Positions 44,093 through 53,787 of a stretch of DNA of 64,000 bases are shown one piece after another. Where the stretch lies: NCBI RefSeq assembly GCF_039537585.1, contig NZ_BAABAU010000001.1:1860001-1924000 (forward strand). The letters are read 5' to 3'. Source of the DNA: Frondihabitans peucedani. Its GTDB lineage: Bacteria; Actinomycetota; Actinomycetes; Actinomycetales; Microbacteriaceae. The translations under genes were made by a program, and so were the position numbers. Each line of letters opens with the position of its first letter. The first letter of the stretch is position 1. Below the pieces are notes generated by a model. That model saw only the letters and a program-made list of their open reading frames with translations. It searched no databases and was not told where the DNA came from.

Positions 44093-45118
44093 TCAGCCGA
44101 ACAGGATCGCGGCCTCGTCGTACCGGTTCTGCGGCACCACCTTCAGGGTGCCGAGAGCCTCCTCGAACGAGACGTGGACGATGTCGGTGCCGCGGAGGGC
44201 GACCATCCTGCCCCAGCGTCCCTCGACGACCGAGTCGCTCGCCGCCATGCCGAGCCGCGTCGCGAGCACCCGGTCGTAGGCCGAGGGGGTGCCGCCGCGC
44301 TGGATGTGACCGAGGGTGGTGGCGCGGGTCTCGATGCCGGTGAGCTCCTCGATGAGGGGCGCGAGGCGCTCGCCGATGCCGCCGAGCCTCGGGCGTCCGA
44401 ACGCGTCGAGCCCGCGCTCGGAGTGCGGGTCGTTCTCGTGGTCGAGCACGAAGCCCTCCGCGACGACGACGAGCGGGGCCCGGCCGCGGTCGTACGCGGA
44501 CCGCACCCAGACGGCGAGCTGCTCGATGCTCGTCGCCTGCTCGGGGATCAGGATCGCGTGCGCCCCGGCGGCCATGCCGGAGTGCAGGGCGATCCAGCCC
44601 ACGTGCCGCCCCATGACCTCGGCGACCATGCAGCGGCTGTGCGACTCGCCGGTGGTCCGGAGCCGGTCCATGGCGTCGACGGCGATCTGGACGGCCGTGT
44701 CGAAGCCGAACGTGTAGTCGGTCGCGCCGAGGTCGTTGTCGACGGTCTTCGGGACGCCGACGATCTTCAGGCCCGCGTCGGTGAGGCGGCGCGCGGCCGC
44801 CAGCGTGCCCTCGCCGCCGATGGCGATCATGGCGTCGATGCCGCGCGAGCGCAGGTTCTCGGTGATCCGGTCGACGCCGCCGTTGCCCTCGAACGGGTTC
44901 GTGCGGGACGTGCCCAGGATCGTCCCGCCCTGCTTGGCGATGCCCTGGATGTCCTTCCGGCCGAGCGGCACGATGTCGTTCTCGACGACGCCCCGCCAGC
45001 CGTCGCGGAACCCGACGAACTCCTGACCGTGGATCTGCATGCCCTTCAGGACCGCGCCGCGGATGACCGCGTTGAGGCCGGGGCAGTCGCCGCCGCTGGT
45101 GAGGATTCCGATACGCAT
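44093..45118 (-). CDS. pfkA: 6-phosphofructokinase
   Basis: A 341-residue phosphofructokinase committing fructose-6-phosphate to glycolysis. MRIGILTSGGDCPGLNAVIRG starts at the usual position. IGGEGTLAAA has Gly after the acidic residue, which favours ATP over pyrophosphate, while PKTVDNDL carries Lys seen in both classes. GFDTAVQ and MGRHVGWIAL complete the active site. The form is that of actinobacterial group III enzymes. Upstream DNA contains a 100-bp gap to the divergent membrane protein gene. Confidence 0.95.
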   Translation of the reverse strand: MRIGILTSGGDCPGLNAVIRGAVLKGMQIHGQEFVGFRDGWRGVVENDIVPLGRKDIQGIAKQGGTILGTSRTNPFEGNGGVDRITENLRSRGIDAMIAIGGEGTLAAARRLTDAGLKIVGVPKTVDNDLGATDYTFGFDTAVQIAVDAMDRLRTTGESHSRCMVAEVMGRHVGWIALHSGMAAGAHAILIPEQATSIEQLAVWVRSAYDRGRAPLVVVAEGFVLDHENDPHSERGLDAFGRPRLGGIGERLAPLIEELTGIETRATTLGHIQRGGTPSAYDRVLATRLGMAASDSVVEGRWGRMVALRGTDIVHVSFEEALGTLKVVPQNRYDEAAILFG

Positions 45119-45217
45119 CTTCGCACTCCGTCGGGTCGCTCGCGGTCGTTCGGATCTCGGTCGTCGATGTGCCGCGGTGGCTCCATCATGTCGTACCGAC
45201 GACCTAGGATCGACACG

Positions 45218-45838
45218 ATGGCAGGCCCACAGGACGACGACGCCGCCCTCGCGCGATTCCGGCGCGGGGCAGGCGTCCGCGTGGGTCCTCCCGGCCCTCC
45301 GCCTCTCCCCGGCGACCGGCGTCCGGCGACGCCGCAGCAGGCCCGCGACGCCGCCGCATGGGCTGCCGCGGGCGGCCCCGGGGCCGAGCCCATCTCGACC
45401 GGGACGGTCCCCGGGTGGGCGGGCGAGGCCGATCCTGCGCGCCCGCTCTTCGGCGACCTCGTCGGGCCTCCGCCCGCGACGTCGACCGCCCCGCCCCCGA
45501 GCCCTTCGTCGCCGCTCTTCGACGAGTCGCCGAGCGAGTGGCTGCCGGTCGACGACGATCCCGGCCGGGCGACCGGCATCACATCGATCGTCGTGGGCCT
45601 GTTCGTCGGCCTGGTCGGGCTGTTCCTCGGCGTGCACTCGATCCGGCGCTCGCGCGCGGCCGGTCTCGCAGGAGGCCTCGGCATCGCCGGCGTCGTGATC
45701 TCGATGCTGAGCATCGTGATCGTCGGGGCGATCGGGCTCTCGTGGGTCCGCTACGAGGTGCAGGTGGCCGAGCAGTGCTCGCTGGTCGGGCCGGGCCTCT
45801 ATGTGACGAGCTCGGGGGAGCAGGTCACCTGCCGCTAG
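45218..45838 (+). CDS. DUF4190-like membrane protein
   Basis: A 206-residue protein with a Pro/Ala-rich cytoplasmic tail (about 1-115) and two membrane helices (about 120-142 and 150-175) whose pattern GLVGLFLGVHSIRRSRA-G-AGGLGIAGVV resembles DUF4190 proteins. The extracellular end contains Cys residues. The function is unknown. An earlier in-frame ATG exists, but this ATG lies at the expected distance from the divergent pfkA gene. Confidence 0.7.
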   Translation: MAGPQDDDAALARFRRGAGVRVGPPGPPPLPGDRRPATPQQARDAAAWAAAGGPGAEPISTGTVPGWAGEADPARPLFGDLVGPPPATSTAPPPSPSSPLFDESPSEWLPVDDDPGRATGITSIVVGLFVGLVGLFLGVHSIRRSRAAGLAGGLGIAGVVISMLSIVIVGAIGLSWVRYEVQVAEQCSLVGPGLYVTSSGEQVTCR

Positions 45839-45878
45839 ACCGGCCCGGCCCGCGCTCTCGCTCTCGGTCTCGCTCTCG

Positions 45879-46367
45879 CTAGAGCGAGATCGTCTGGTTC
45901 TCGCCGACGTTCTTCGGGTGTCCGCCCGTAGCGGCCGCCTTGGCGTACTTGAGGAGCGTCACGGCCTTGGGCTCGGTGCTCGTCCACGACTCGACCGTGT
46001 GCGCGTCGACCTCGAGGAGCGCGACCTGCGGGTCGTCGCGGCCCTGGTCGAACCAGGCCTCGGCGCCGGTGGTCCAGAGGTCGTCGATCTTCTGCGAGTC
46101 GGTCGTGAGGTGAGCCGTCCCCGAGATCGACAGCCAGCCCTTCGACGTCTCGACGCCGACGTTGACCTGCGGGTTCGCCGCGATGTCGTGCACCTTGTGG
46201 CTGTCCTTCGCGACGAAGAAGTACACGGAGCCGTCGAACTCGTGGTCGACCAGCGCGAGGGGGCGGCTGACGAGGTGGCCGTCCTCGTCGAGGGTGGTCA
46301 GCAGGCCGATGCGCGCCTTGTCGAGCACATCGGCGACGGTCTTGATCTCTTCCGGAGTGGCGTTCAT
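45879..46367 (-). CDS. Pyridoxamine 5'-phosphate oxidase-like protein (general stress family)
   Basis: A 162-residue split-barrel flavoprotein related to PNPOx and general stress protein 26. DEDGHLVSRPLALVDHEFDGSVYFFVAKDSHKVHDI fits the FMN-binding barrel and WLSISGTAHL the second strand pair. The family reduces or binds flavin/F420 and its substrates are mostly unknown. Its stop region forms a hairpin with the TCTCGCT repeats between it and the convergent membrane protein gene. Confidence 0.88.
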   Translation of the reverse strand: MNATPEEIKTVADVLDKARIGLLTTLDEDGHLVSRPLALVDHEFDGSVYFFVAKDSHKVHDIAANPQVNVGVETSKGWLSISGTAHLTTDSQKIDDLWTTGAEAWFDQGRDDPQVALLEVDAHTVESWTSTEPKAVTLLKYAKAAATGGHPKNVGENQTISL

Positions 46368-46377
46368 GGGCCGGACG

Positions 46378-47262
46378 CTACGCCGCCGCGGCGTGAGCGG
46401 CACACAGGATGCCCTCGCGCTCGTGCTCGGCGGGCGCCTCGCAGACCACGAGCTCGTCGCGGCACTGCGGGTCGGCGCAGTTCTGCAGGTGCGACGACGG
46501 CGCTCCGCAGACGACGCAGGATGCCAGGACCGCCGCGTGATCGCTGAAGGTCACCGACCCGCGCCCGTCGAACACGTAGAGCGAGCCCTGCCACAGGCCG
46601 TCGTCGCCGAAGCGCTCGCCGTACCGGACGATGCCGCCCTCGAGCTGGTACACCTCTCGGAAGCCCCGGTCGATCATGAGCGAGCTGAGCACCTCGCAGC
46701 GGACCCCGCCCGTGCAGTACGTGACGACCGGCTTGTCCTTCAGGTGGTCGTACGCGCCGGAGTCGAGCTCGGCGACGAACTCGCGGGTGTTCGCGACCTG
46801 CGGGACGACGGCGCCGGCGAAGCGGCCGATCCGGGCCTCGACCTCGTTGCGGCCGTCGAAGAAGGTCAGCTCCTTCTCGCGCGCGAGCTCGTGGAGGCTC
46901 TCGGGATCGAGCCGGACGCCGCCGCCGACGACCCCGGTCTCGTCGACCCGCAGCTCGCCCGGGGCCCCGAAGCTCACGATCTCGTCGCGCACCTTGACGC
47001 TGAGCCGCGGGAAGTCGCCGCCGGCGCCCTCGCTCCACTTGGCGTCGAGGTCGCGGAACGGGGCGTACTCCCGCGTCTTCCGCAGGTAGCGCTTGACGTC
47101 CGGCAGATCGCCGCCGACTGTGCCGTTGATCCCGTCTCTCGAGAGGATGATCCGGCCGGTCAGCCCCAGCGACTCGCAGAGGTCGCGCTGCCAGAGCCGC
47201 AGCGCCTCCGGGTCGGGCAGCGGTGTGAAGACATAGAACAGCAGGATCTTGGGGGTCGCCAC
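46378..47262 (-). CDS. trhO: tRNA uridine-34 hydroxylase TrhO
   Basis: A 294-residue TrhO (YceA) protein: oxygen-dependent hydroxylation of wobble uridine 34. An amino-terminal RNA-binding-like domain ([13 protein letters not shown]) is followed by a rhodanese domain with the active Cys in [10 protein letters not shown], and a carboxy-terminal Cys-rich segment ([10 protein letters not shown]...CRDELVVC) likely binding zinc. The GTG at [12 protein letters not shown] is the family start. It lies upstream of the PNPOx-like gene on the same strand. Confidence 0.94.
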   Translation of the reverse strand: MATPKILLFYVFTPLPDPEALRLWQRDLCESLGLTGRIILSRDGINGTVGGDLPDVKRYLRKTREYAPFRDLDAKWSEGAGGDFPRLSVKVRDEIVSFGAPGELRVDETGVVGGGVRLDPESLHELAREKELTFFDGRNEVEARIGRFAGAVVPQVANTREFVAELDSGAYDHLKDKPVVTYCTGGVRCEVLSSLMIDRGFREVYQLEGGIVRYGERFGDDGLWQGSLYVFDGRGSVTFSDHAAVLASCVVCGAPSSHLQNCADPQCRDELVVCEAPAEHEREGILCAAHAAAA

Positions 47263-47296
47263 GGCGGGAAGTCTACCTTCCGCTCCCCGCCTTGCT

Positions 47297-47324
47297 GCAG
47301 TATCGTGTGACATGTAAATACTGC
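47297..47324. promoter_or_regulatory. Inverted repeat upstream of GntR paralogue 3
   Basis: The perfect arms GCAGTAT (47297-47303) and ATACTGC (47318-47324) enclose 14 bp, between divergent trhO and GntR starts. It shares the AGTATCG half-site with the repeat upstream of GntR paralogue 2. Confidence 0.55.
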
Positions 47325-47386
47325 TTTCGAGCCTGAGGGGGAACCACGATGCCGACGTCGTCCACCGATCACCCGGGGTTCCCCTC

Positions 47387-48073
47387 GTGACCCCCGTGCC
47401 CCAGCTCGCCATCCAGTCGAGGTCGCGGCAGCTGCTGAGCGAAGACGTCCGGCGCCGTCTCCTGGTCGCGATCCTCGACGGCACCCTCTCCGCCGGTGAA
47501 CGCCTCCACGACGAGCAGCTCATCGGCTGGCTCGGGGTGTCCCGCACCCCGATCCGCACGGCGCTCGAGCGGCTGTCCGAGATCGGGCTCGTCGAGATGG
47601 AGCCGAACCGCTTCACGCGAGTGTCCGAGCCGACGATCGAGTGCCTGGTGCACTCGCTGCAGGTCTACGCGGCACTCACGGTGTCCACGATCGACCGGGT
47701 CGTCTCGCGCTTCGACGAGGCCGACCTGCGGGAGTTCCGCCGGCGGCTCGCCCGGGTCGAGTCGGTCGCGAGGCGCCAGCAGCAGGTCGACTGGGCGCAG
47801 GACGACCTCCGGGCGGTCGACGGCGTGCTCGACCTCATCTCCGGCCGCAGCACGAACCCGCTCCTGCTCGGCTTCCTCGGCGAGGTGCGCGTGCGGCTGG
47901 CGTTCATGTTCCTGCACCTGTCCGTCCCCGTCGACCGGAGGGCGGTCCGGCGCTTCGTCGACGAGATCTCGTCAGCGGTCGAGGGGCGCGACGAGGAGGC
48001 GCTGGCGCGCGTGGTCACGACCGCCTTCACCCTGCACGGGCTCGATGCCGCCACTGTCGGTCGCGGCGGTTAG
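47387..48073 (+). CDS. GntR-family regulator, paralogue 3
   Basis: A 228-residue GntR-family protein with the winged helix [26 protein letters not shown] (about 41-66), [14 protein letters not shown] after it, and a helical effector domain. It shares its start (PVP then [10 protein letters not shown]) and recognition helix with paralogues 1 and 2 but is on the other strand. It is followed 9 bp later by the AlkA-like gene and may regulate itself through the repeat at 47297-47324. Confidence 0.9.
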   Translation: MTPVPQLAIQSRSRQLLSEDVRRRLLVAILDGTLSAGERLHDEQLIGWLGVSRTPIRTALERLSEIGLVEMEPNRFTRVSEPTIECLVHSLQVYAALTVSTIDRVVSRFDEADLREFRRRLARVESVARRQQQVDWAQDDLRAVDGVLDLISGRSTNPLLLGFLGEVRVRLAFMFLHLSVPVDRRAVRRFVDEISSAVEGRDEEALARVVTTAFTLHGLDAATVGRGG

Positions 48074-48082
48074 CCTTCTGGC

Positions 48083-49024
48083 ATGTCTTCGACGGTCGCC
48101 TCCGGTCGCGCCGCCGAGCTCCACACGACGTACGCGCCGCGCGAGCCGGTGCATCTGCATCAGACGCTGCGCTCGCTGTCGCGCGGTGCGGGCGATCCTG
48201 CGTTCCGAGTGATCGGATCGACGATCTGGCGAGGTGTGCAGACCCCGCTGGGTCCGGCGACGCTGCGGCTCGAGGCCGGGCCGTCGTGCATCGAGGCGAC
48301 CGCGTGGGGCGACGGCGCCGAGTGGATGATCGAGTCGGTTCCCGAGCTGCTCGGCGAGGGCGACGACTGGTCGGGGCTCGACGTGTCGTCGACACCGCTC
48401 CTGGCCGACGCGCGGCGACGACTGCCCGGCCTCCGGCTCACGCGCACCAACCAGGTCGTCCAGATGCTGGTGCCCGCGGTCCTCGAGCAGAAGGTCACGA
48501 GCGTCGAGGCGTGGCGCGCCTGGCGTCAGCTCGTCCGGTCGCACGGCACCGCCGCTCCCGGTCCGGCTCCGGCCGGGCTCACCGTCCCACCCGACGCTGC
48601 GGGCTGGGCGAGGATCCCGAGCTGGGAGTGGCACCGCGCGGGCGTCGGCCCGCAGCGCTCGGCCACGATCATGCGGGTCTGCGCCGTCGCTGCCGGCCTC
48701 GAGCGCACCCTCGCCCTCGGCCGCGGCGGAGACGAGATCCAGAAGCGCCTGCGCTCCGTCGTCGGCGTGGGGGTGTGGACCGCGGCCGAGACGAGCCAGC
48801 GGGCCCACGGCGACGCCGACTCCCCGAGCGTGGGCGACTACCACCTGCCGGCTCTCGTGGGCTGGGCCCTCATCGGCGAGCCGGTCGACGACGACGGCAT
48901 GCTCGAGCTGCTCGAGCCCTGGCGGGGTCACCGCGAACGGGTCATGAGGCTGATCGGGGCGAGCGGGTTCCGCAAGCCCCGCTTCGGCGCCCGGATGACG
49001 ATCCAGGACCACCGCTTCCACTGA
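48083..49024 (+). CDS. HhH-GPD DNA glycosylase, AlkA-like
   Basis: A 313-residue base-excision glycosylase of the DNA-3-methyladenine glycosylase II group. The helix-hairpin-helix and catalytic segment LRSVVGVGVWTAAE...SPSVGDYHLP includes the catalytic Asp in VGDYHLP (about 253). No iron-sulfur Cys set is present. The amino-terminal domain is like AlkA. It starts 9 bp after the GntR gene, so expression may follow that regulator. Confidence 0.9.
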   Translation: MSSTVASGRAAELHTTYAPREPVHLHQTLRSLSRGAGDPAFRVIGSTIWRGVQTPLGPATLRLEAGPSCIEATAWGDGAEWMIESVPELLGEGDDWSGLDVSSTPLLADARRRLPGLRLTRTNQVVQMLVPAVLEQKVTSVEAWRAWRQLVRSHGTAAPGPAPAGLTVPPDAAGWARIPSWEWHRAGVGPQRSATIMRVCAVAAGLERTLALGRGGDEIQKRLRSVVGVGVWTAAETSQRAHGDADSPSVGDYHLPALVGWALIGEPVDDDGMLELLEPWRGHRERVMRLIGASGFRKPRFGARMTIQDHRFH

Positions 49025-49102
49025 GCGTCGGTCGGGGTCGGCGGCGTTTCGTCCCGTCCGTCCGCCCGTCCCGTCCCGTCCCAGAGCCGGTCCGGTCAGG
49101 CG

Positions 49103-49561
49103 TCAGTCCGTCGCGTCGTCGCCGATCGCGTCGAGCACCCGCTGCGAGAAGCTCCGCAGCGCGTCGCCCTCGCCGCCGAGGGCGTCGACGAAGTAGCGCT
49201 TGATGGCCTCGTTGTGACCTCGGCTCGACTCGAGCATCGCCCGGCGGCCGTCGCTGGTGAGCTCGACCCAGGTCCCTCGCGCATCGAGGTCGCAGTCGCT
49301 CCGCCGCACCAGGCCGCGCTTCTCCATGCGGGTGACCTGGTGGCTGACCCGGCTCTTCTCCCAGCCGATCTGCTCGGCGATGTCGCGGACCCGGAGTCTC
49401 CGGTCGCTGCTCCGACCGAGGCCCGCGAGGATCTCGTACTCCGGAGCCGACACGCCCGAGCCCTCGTGCAGACGCACCTCGAGCGCGCGGTCGAGCCGTC
49501 GCCGCATCGCGTAGAAGGTGTCCCAGACGAGCCAGTCCTCGTCGGTGAGCTGCTCGGCCAT
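49103..49561 (-). CDS. MarR-family transcriptional regulator
   Basis: A 152-residue MarR protein with winged helix RLRVRDIAEQIGWEKSRVSHQVTRMEKRGLVRR (about 57-89), followed by DARGTWVELTSDGR, the typical wing. Ligands of MarR proteins are phenolics or oxidants. It is divergent from putA across about 40 bp, so it could control proline catabolism, although that is unusual for the family. The ATG at MAEQLTDEDW was chosen by family length. Confidence 0.9.
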   Translation of the reverse strand: MAEQLTDEDWLVWDTFYAMRRRLDRALEVRLHEGSGVSAPEYEILAGLGRSSDRRLRVRDIAEQIGWEKSRVSHQVTRMEKRGLVRRSDCDLDARGTWVELTSDGRRAMLESSRGHNEAIKRYFVDALGGEGDALRSFSQRVLDAIGDDATD

Positions 49562-49602
49562 TCGCCCAGTGTAGAGACGGTGGTGCGGCATATCCTCGAA
49601 GC

Positions 49603-52600
49603 ATGTCCGATGCTCCTCCCGCCGACCTCGCGACCGAGACCATCGAGACCGTCCGACGGTGGCTCGCAGCGTCCGAGGGGGTGCGCGTCGATCCGTCGGC
49701 GGCGCGCCTGGCCGGGGTGCTGCGCGATCCTGCGGGTCTCGACTTCACGCTCGGGTTCGTCGACCGGGTGGTCCGGCCCGAAGACATCCATGTCGCAGCG
49801 CGCAGCCTCGAAGAGCTCAGCCGTTCGATCCCGTCGTTCCTGCCGTGGTTCCTGCGGGCCGCCATCTCGGCGGGCGGCGGTCTCGCCTCCGGCGCCCCCT
49901 GGCCGACCGTGCCGCTCGCTCGCAAGGCGCTGCGGCGGATGGTCGAGCACCTCATCGTCGACGCGACCCCCTCGCGCCTGGGCTCCAGCCTCAGCAGGCT
50001 CCGCGCCGACGGGGCGAGGCTCAACCTCAATCTGCTCGGCGAGGCCGTCCTCGGCGAGGCCGAGTCCGACCGCCGGCTCGAGGAGACCCGCGAGCTGCTC
50101 GCCCGTGACGACGTCGACTACGTGTCGATCAAGGTCAGCGCCGTGGCGAGCCAGCTCTCGCTCTGGGCGTTCGAAGAGACGAGCGACCGGCTGGTCGCCC
50201 GCCTCCTGCCGCTGTTCGAGCTCGCCGCCTCTGCCGAGACGACCAAGTTCATCAACCTCGACATGGAGGAGTACCACGACCTCGATCTCACGATCGACGT
50301 CTTCACGCGCATCCTCGACTCGCCGTCGATGCTCCACCTCGAGGCGGGCATCGTCCTGCAGGCCTACCTGCCCGACTCGCTCGGCGCCCTGCAGCTGCTC
50401 ACCGAGTGGTCGAGGTCGCGCGTCGCCCGGGGCGGCGCGCCGATCAAGGTCAGGATCGTCAAGGGCGCGAACCTCGCCATGGAGCGCGTCGACGCCGCGG
50501 TCCACGGCTGGCCGCTGGCGACCTGGCCGAGCAAGATCGAGACCGACACCAACTACAAGCGGCTCCTCAACTGGGCGCTGACGCCCGACAACGCCGCCGC
50601 CGTCAAGATCGGCGTCGCCGGTCACAACCTCTTCGACGTCGCCTACGCACACAGCCTCGCCAAGCGCCGGATGGTCACGAGCCGGGTCGACTTCGAGATG
50701 CTCCTCGGCATGGCCACCGCCCAGGCCGCGGCGGTGCGGGCCGACGTCGGTCAGCTCCTCCTCTACACGCCGGTCGTGCACCCGCACGAGTTCGACTCGG
50801 CGATCAGCTACCTCGTCCGCCGCCTCGAGGAGAACGCGTCGCCCGAGAACTTCCTGTCGGGGGCCTTCGACCTCGGGTCCGACCCCGAGGTCTTCGAGCG
50901 CGAGAAGGGGCGGTTCCTGGCCTCGCTCGACGCCCTCGACGACCGGGTGCCCCGGCCGAACCGCCGCCAGGACCGGACGCGGCGCCTCGACCTCGGCGTG
51001 CCGACGGCGGGCTTCGTGAACGCCGCCGACACCGATCCGTCGCTCGAGTCGAACCGCACGTGGGCGAGACGGATCCTGCGGCGGTCGAGCACTTCCGAAC
51101 TGGGCGTCGAGACCGTCGAGGAGGCCTGGGTCGACGACCGCGGGCGCCTGGAGGCGATCGTCGCCGGCGTCCGGGAGGCCGGCGTGAAGTGGGGGCGAGA
51201 AGACGCCGCCACGCGCGCCGAGCTGCTCGACCTGGTCGGGCAGGGCCTCGCCGCGCACCGCGCCGAGCTGATCGAGGTCATGACGAGCGAGACCGGCAAG
51301 ACCATCGCCGAGGGCGACCCGGAGGTGAGCGAGGCCGTCGACTTCGCCTTCTACTACGCGGAGCAGGCCAGGGGACTCGACTCGCTCGACGGAGCCGTCG
51401 CCGTGCCGCCGCGGCTCACGGTGGTCGCGCCGCCCTGGAACTTCCCCGTGTCGATCGCGGTCGGCGGCGTGCTGGCCGCCCTCGCGGTGGGCAGCGGCGT
51501 CATCCTGAAGCCCGCCCCGCAGGCGCACCGCACCGCTGCCGTCGTGGCCGAGATCCTCTGGAAGGCGGGAGTGCCGGCGTCGCTGCTGGCGCTGGTCGAC
51601 CTCGACGAGAGCGAGCTCGGCGAGCACCTCGTCGCGCACCCCGCGGTCGACCGCGTGATCCTGACCGGGTCGTTCGAGACGGCGGCCCTGTTCCGATCAT
51701 GGCGACCCGACCTGCCGCTGCAGGCCGAGACGAGCGGCAAGAACGCCATCGTGGTCACGCCGAGCGCCGACCTCGATCTCGCAGTGGCCGACATCGTCCA
51801 GAGCGCCTTCGGCCACGCCGGTCAGAAGTGCTCGGCGGCGTCGCTCGTGATCCTCGTCGGATCGGTCGGTCAGAGCGACCGCTTCCGCCGGCAGCTCGTC
51901 GACGCCGTCTCCAGCCTCCGCGTCGGGTACCCCGACGTCCCGACGACGCGCATGGGGCCGCTCATCGACCCGCCGCAGGGCAAGCTCGAGCGGGGGCTCC
52001 GCACGCTGGCCGACGGCGAGTCCTGGCTCCTCCGGCCGCAGCCCCTCGACGACACCGAGGTGCTCTGGAGCCCCGGCATCCGCGACGGCGTCGAGCCCGG
52101 GAGCGAGTTTCACCTGACCGAGTACTTCGGCCCGGTCCTCGGCGTCATGCGCGCCGACTCGCTCGCCCAGGCGATCGAGTGGCAGAACGCGGTCGACTAC
52201 GGCCTGACCGCCGGCCTCCACTCGCTCGACGTCGGCGAGATCGCCATCTGGGCGTCCGGAGTCCAGGCGGGCAACCTCTACATCAACCGCACGACCACCG
52301 GCGCGATCGTGGAGCGTCAGCCCTTCGGCGGCTGGAAGCGCTCCACCGTCGGGACGGGCGCGAAGGCCGGCGGCCCCGACCAGCTGATCGGCCTCTCCTC
52401 GTGGCGGCGCGACGGCCACGAGCCCGCGTCGTCGCTCAGTCTGCGCGGCGTGCCCGATGCCGGGGTGCGGATCATCGAGGCGACGCGGTCGGTCCTGACC
52501 TTCGGCGAGTTCGACTTCGTCCGGTCGGGCAGCGCCAGCGACCTCCGGGCCTGGAACGACCACTACGCCGCATCGCGCGATGCGGCGGGGCTCGGCATCG

Positions 52601-53229
52601 AGCGGAACGTGTCCCGCTACCGGCCGCACCCCGTGATCCTGCGGCTCTCGACCGACGGGCGGATGGCCGACCTGGTGCGCCTCGTCGCCGCGGCCGCCGT
52701 GGCCGGGGCGCCGGTGACCATCAGCACTGCCCAGCCGCTGCCCGCGACCCTCGTGCAGGTGCTGAGGGCGACCGACACCCCCGTGCACGTCGACGAGATC
52801 GTGGTCGAGAACGAGGGGCTCTGGCTCGCGCGAGCGGCGGCCGGCCTGCTGCAGCGCCACGAGGAGCCGCCGGTCGAAGACGACCTCGCGCTGATCGAGC
52901 GCGCGACCCGCGACTCCGGGCTCCTGCAGCTCGGGCTGCCGAACACGGTCGCGCTCGACCGGGCCGCGCTGCTCGAGGCCGATCCGACCACGGTCCTCGA
53001 CGGGCCGGGGCCGGGGTCGTACCGGGGGCTGCGCGTCCGGCTGATCGGCGGCGATCCTGCGGCCCTGGCCCGTGCTGTCGGCGGAAGCTGCGACGTGTCG
53101 ATCTACTCCGACGAGGTGACCGAGTCGGGGCGGCTGGAGCTGCGGCCGTTCCTGCGGGAGCAGGCCGTGTCGATGACGGCGCACCGCTTCGGCAACCCCG
53201 TCGCCGAGCTGGCGGCGCTGCGGCTGTAG
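49603..53229 (+). CDS. putA: Bifunctional proline dehydrogenase / P5C dehydrogenase
   Basis: A 1208-residue PutA: an amino-terminal FAD proline dehydrogenase barrel (about 60-440) oxidises proline to P5C and a carboxy-terminal aldehyde dehydrogenase (about 500-940) oxidises the semialdehyde to glutamate with NAD. PPWNFPVSIAVGG (about 609), the catalytic Glu in QAETSGKN (about 706) and nucleophile Cys in HAGQKCSAAS (about 743) are intact. The last 260 residues form the tail domain. No ribbon-helix-helix domain is present, so it does not repress its own gene; the Lrp or MarR neighbours may regulate it. Confidence 0.96.
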   Translation: MSDAPPADLATETIETVRRWLAASEGVRVDPSAARLAGVLRDPAGLDFTLGFVDRVVRPEDIHVAARSLEELSRSIPSFLPWFLRAAISAGGGLASGAPWPTVPLARKALRRMVEHLIVDATPSRLGSSLSRLRADGARLNLNLLGEAVLGEAESDRRLEETRELLARDDVDYVSIKVSAVASQLSLWAFEETSDRLVARLLPLFELAASAETTKFINLDMEEYHDLDLTIDVFTRILDSPSMLHLEAGIVLQAYLPDSLGALQLLTEWSRSRVARGGAPIKVRIVKGANLAMERVDAAVHGWPLATWPSKIETDTNYKRLLNWALTPDNAAAVKIGVAGHNLFDVAYAHSLAKRRMVTSRVDFEMLLGMATAQAAAVRADVGQLLLYTPVVHPHEFDSAISYLVRRLEENASPENFLSGAFDLGSDPEVFEREKGRFLASLDALDDRVPRPNRRQDRTRRLDLGVPTAGFVNAADTDPSLESNRTWARRILRRSSTSELGVETVEEAWVDDRGRLEAIVAGVREAGVKWGREDAATRAELLDLVGQGLAAHRAELIEVMTSETGKTIAEGDPEVSEAVDFAFYYAEQARGLDSLDGAVAVPPRLTVVAPPWNFPVSIAVGGVLAALAVGSGVILKPAPQAHRTAAVVAEILWKAGVPASLLALVDLDESELGEHLVAHPAVDRVILTGSFETAALFRSWRPDLPLQAETSGKNAIVVTPSADLDLAVADIVQSAFGHAGQKCSAASLVILVGSVGQSDRFRRQLVDAVSSLRVGYPDVPTTRMGPLIDPPQGKLERGLRTLADGESWLLRPQPLDDTEVLWSPGIRDGVEPGSEFHLTEYFGPVLGVMRADSLAQAIEWQNAVDYGLTAGLHSLDVGEIAIWASGVQAGNLYINRTTTGAIVERQPFGGWKRSTVGTGAKAGGPDQLIGLSSWRRDGHEPASSLSLRGVPDAGVRIIEATRSVLTFGEFDFVRSGSASDLRAWNDHYAASRDAAGLGIERNVSRYRPHPVILRLSTDGRMADLVRLVAAAAVAGAPVTISTAQPLPATLVQVLRATDTPVHVDEIVVENEGLWLARAAAGLLQRHEEPPVEDDLALIERATRDSGLLQLGLPNTVALDRAALLEADPTTVLDGPGPGSYRGLRVRLIGGDPAALARAVGGSCDVSIYSDEVTESGRLELRPFLREQAVSMTAHRFGNPVAELAALRL

Positions 53230-53247
53230 GGCGGCAGCAGCGCCGGG

Positions 53248-53685
53248 CTACGCAGGCTGGCGGTTGATCAGCTTCGACAGCACGATCGCGCTCCGGGTGT
53301 GGTCGACGTTCGGGGCGTTGCGCACCCGCTCGAGCGCTCCCTCGAGCGACGGGATGTCGCGCGAGCGCATGTGCACGATCGCGTCGGCGCTGCCCGTCAC
53401 CGTGCCGGCGTCGACGACCTCCGGCACCGTGCTCAGGATCCGCTGCAGCTCGGCGGGCGAGACCGTCCCGCGGCAGAACAGCTCGACGTACGCCTCCGTG
53501 GCGAGTCCGTCGACGGCGGGGTCGACCTGCACCGTGAAACCGCGGATCACGCCGTCCGACACCATCCGGTCGACCCGGCGCTTCACGGCCGAGGCACTGA
53601 GGCCCACGACGGCGCCGATGTCGCCGTACCCGGCGCGGGCGTTCTGACGGAGGAGATCGATGATGCTGAAGTCGAGATTGTCCAC
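53248..53685 (-). CDS. Lrp/AsnC-family transcriptional regulator
   Basis: A 145-residue Lrp-type regulator. MDNLDFSIIDLLRQNARAGYGDIGAVVGLSASAVKRRVDRM is the helix-turn-helix (about 1-41), and GTVTGSADAIVHMRSRDI belongs to the ligand-binding RAM domain. It is convergent with putA and divergent from ddaH-rocD, so it most likely senses an amino acid such as arginine, ornithine or proline and controls the operon. Confidence 0.93.
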   Translation of the reverse strand: MDNLDFSIIDLLRQNARAGYGDIGAVVGLSASAVKRRVDRMVSDGVIRGFTVQVDPAVDGLATEAYVELFCRGTVSPAELQRILSTVPEVVDAGTVTGSADAIVHMRSRDIPSLEGALERVRNAPNVDHTRSAIVLSKLINRQPA

Positions 53686-53787
53686 GCGTCGACTGTACGG
53701 GCCTTTGTTGCGCGGATCACGCGATCCTGCACGAAAAGTGCGTTAGACGCCACCAGGATGCGCGTATTCCGTGTGAAACTGGCAGAC

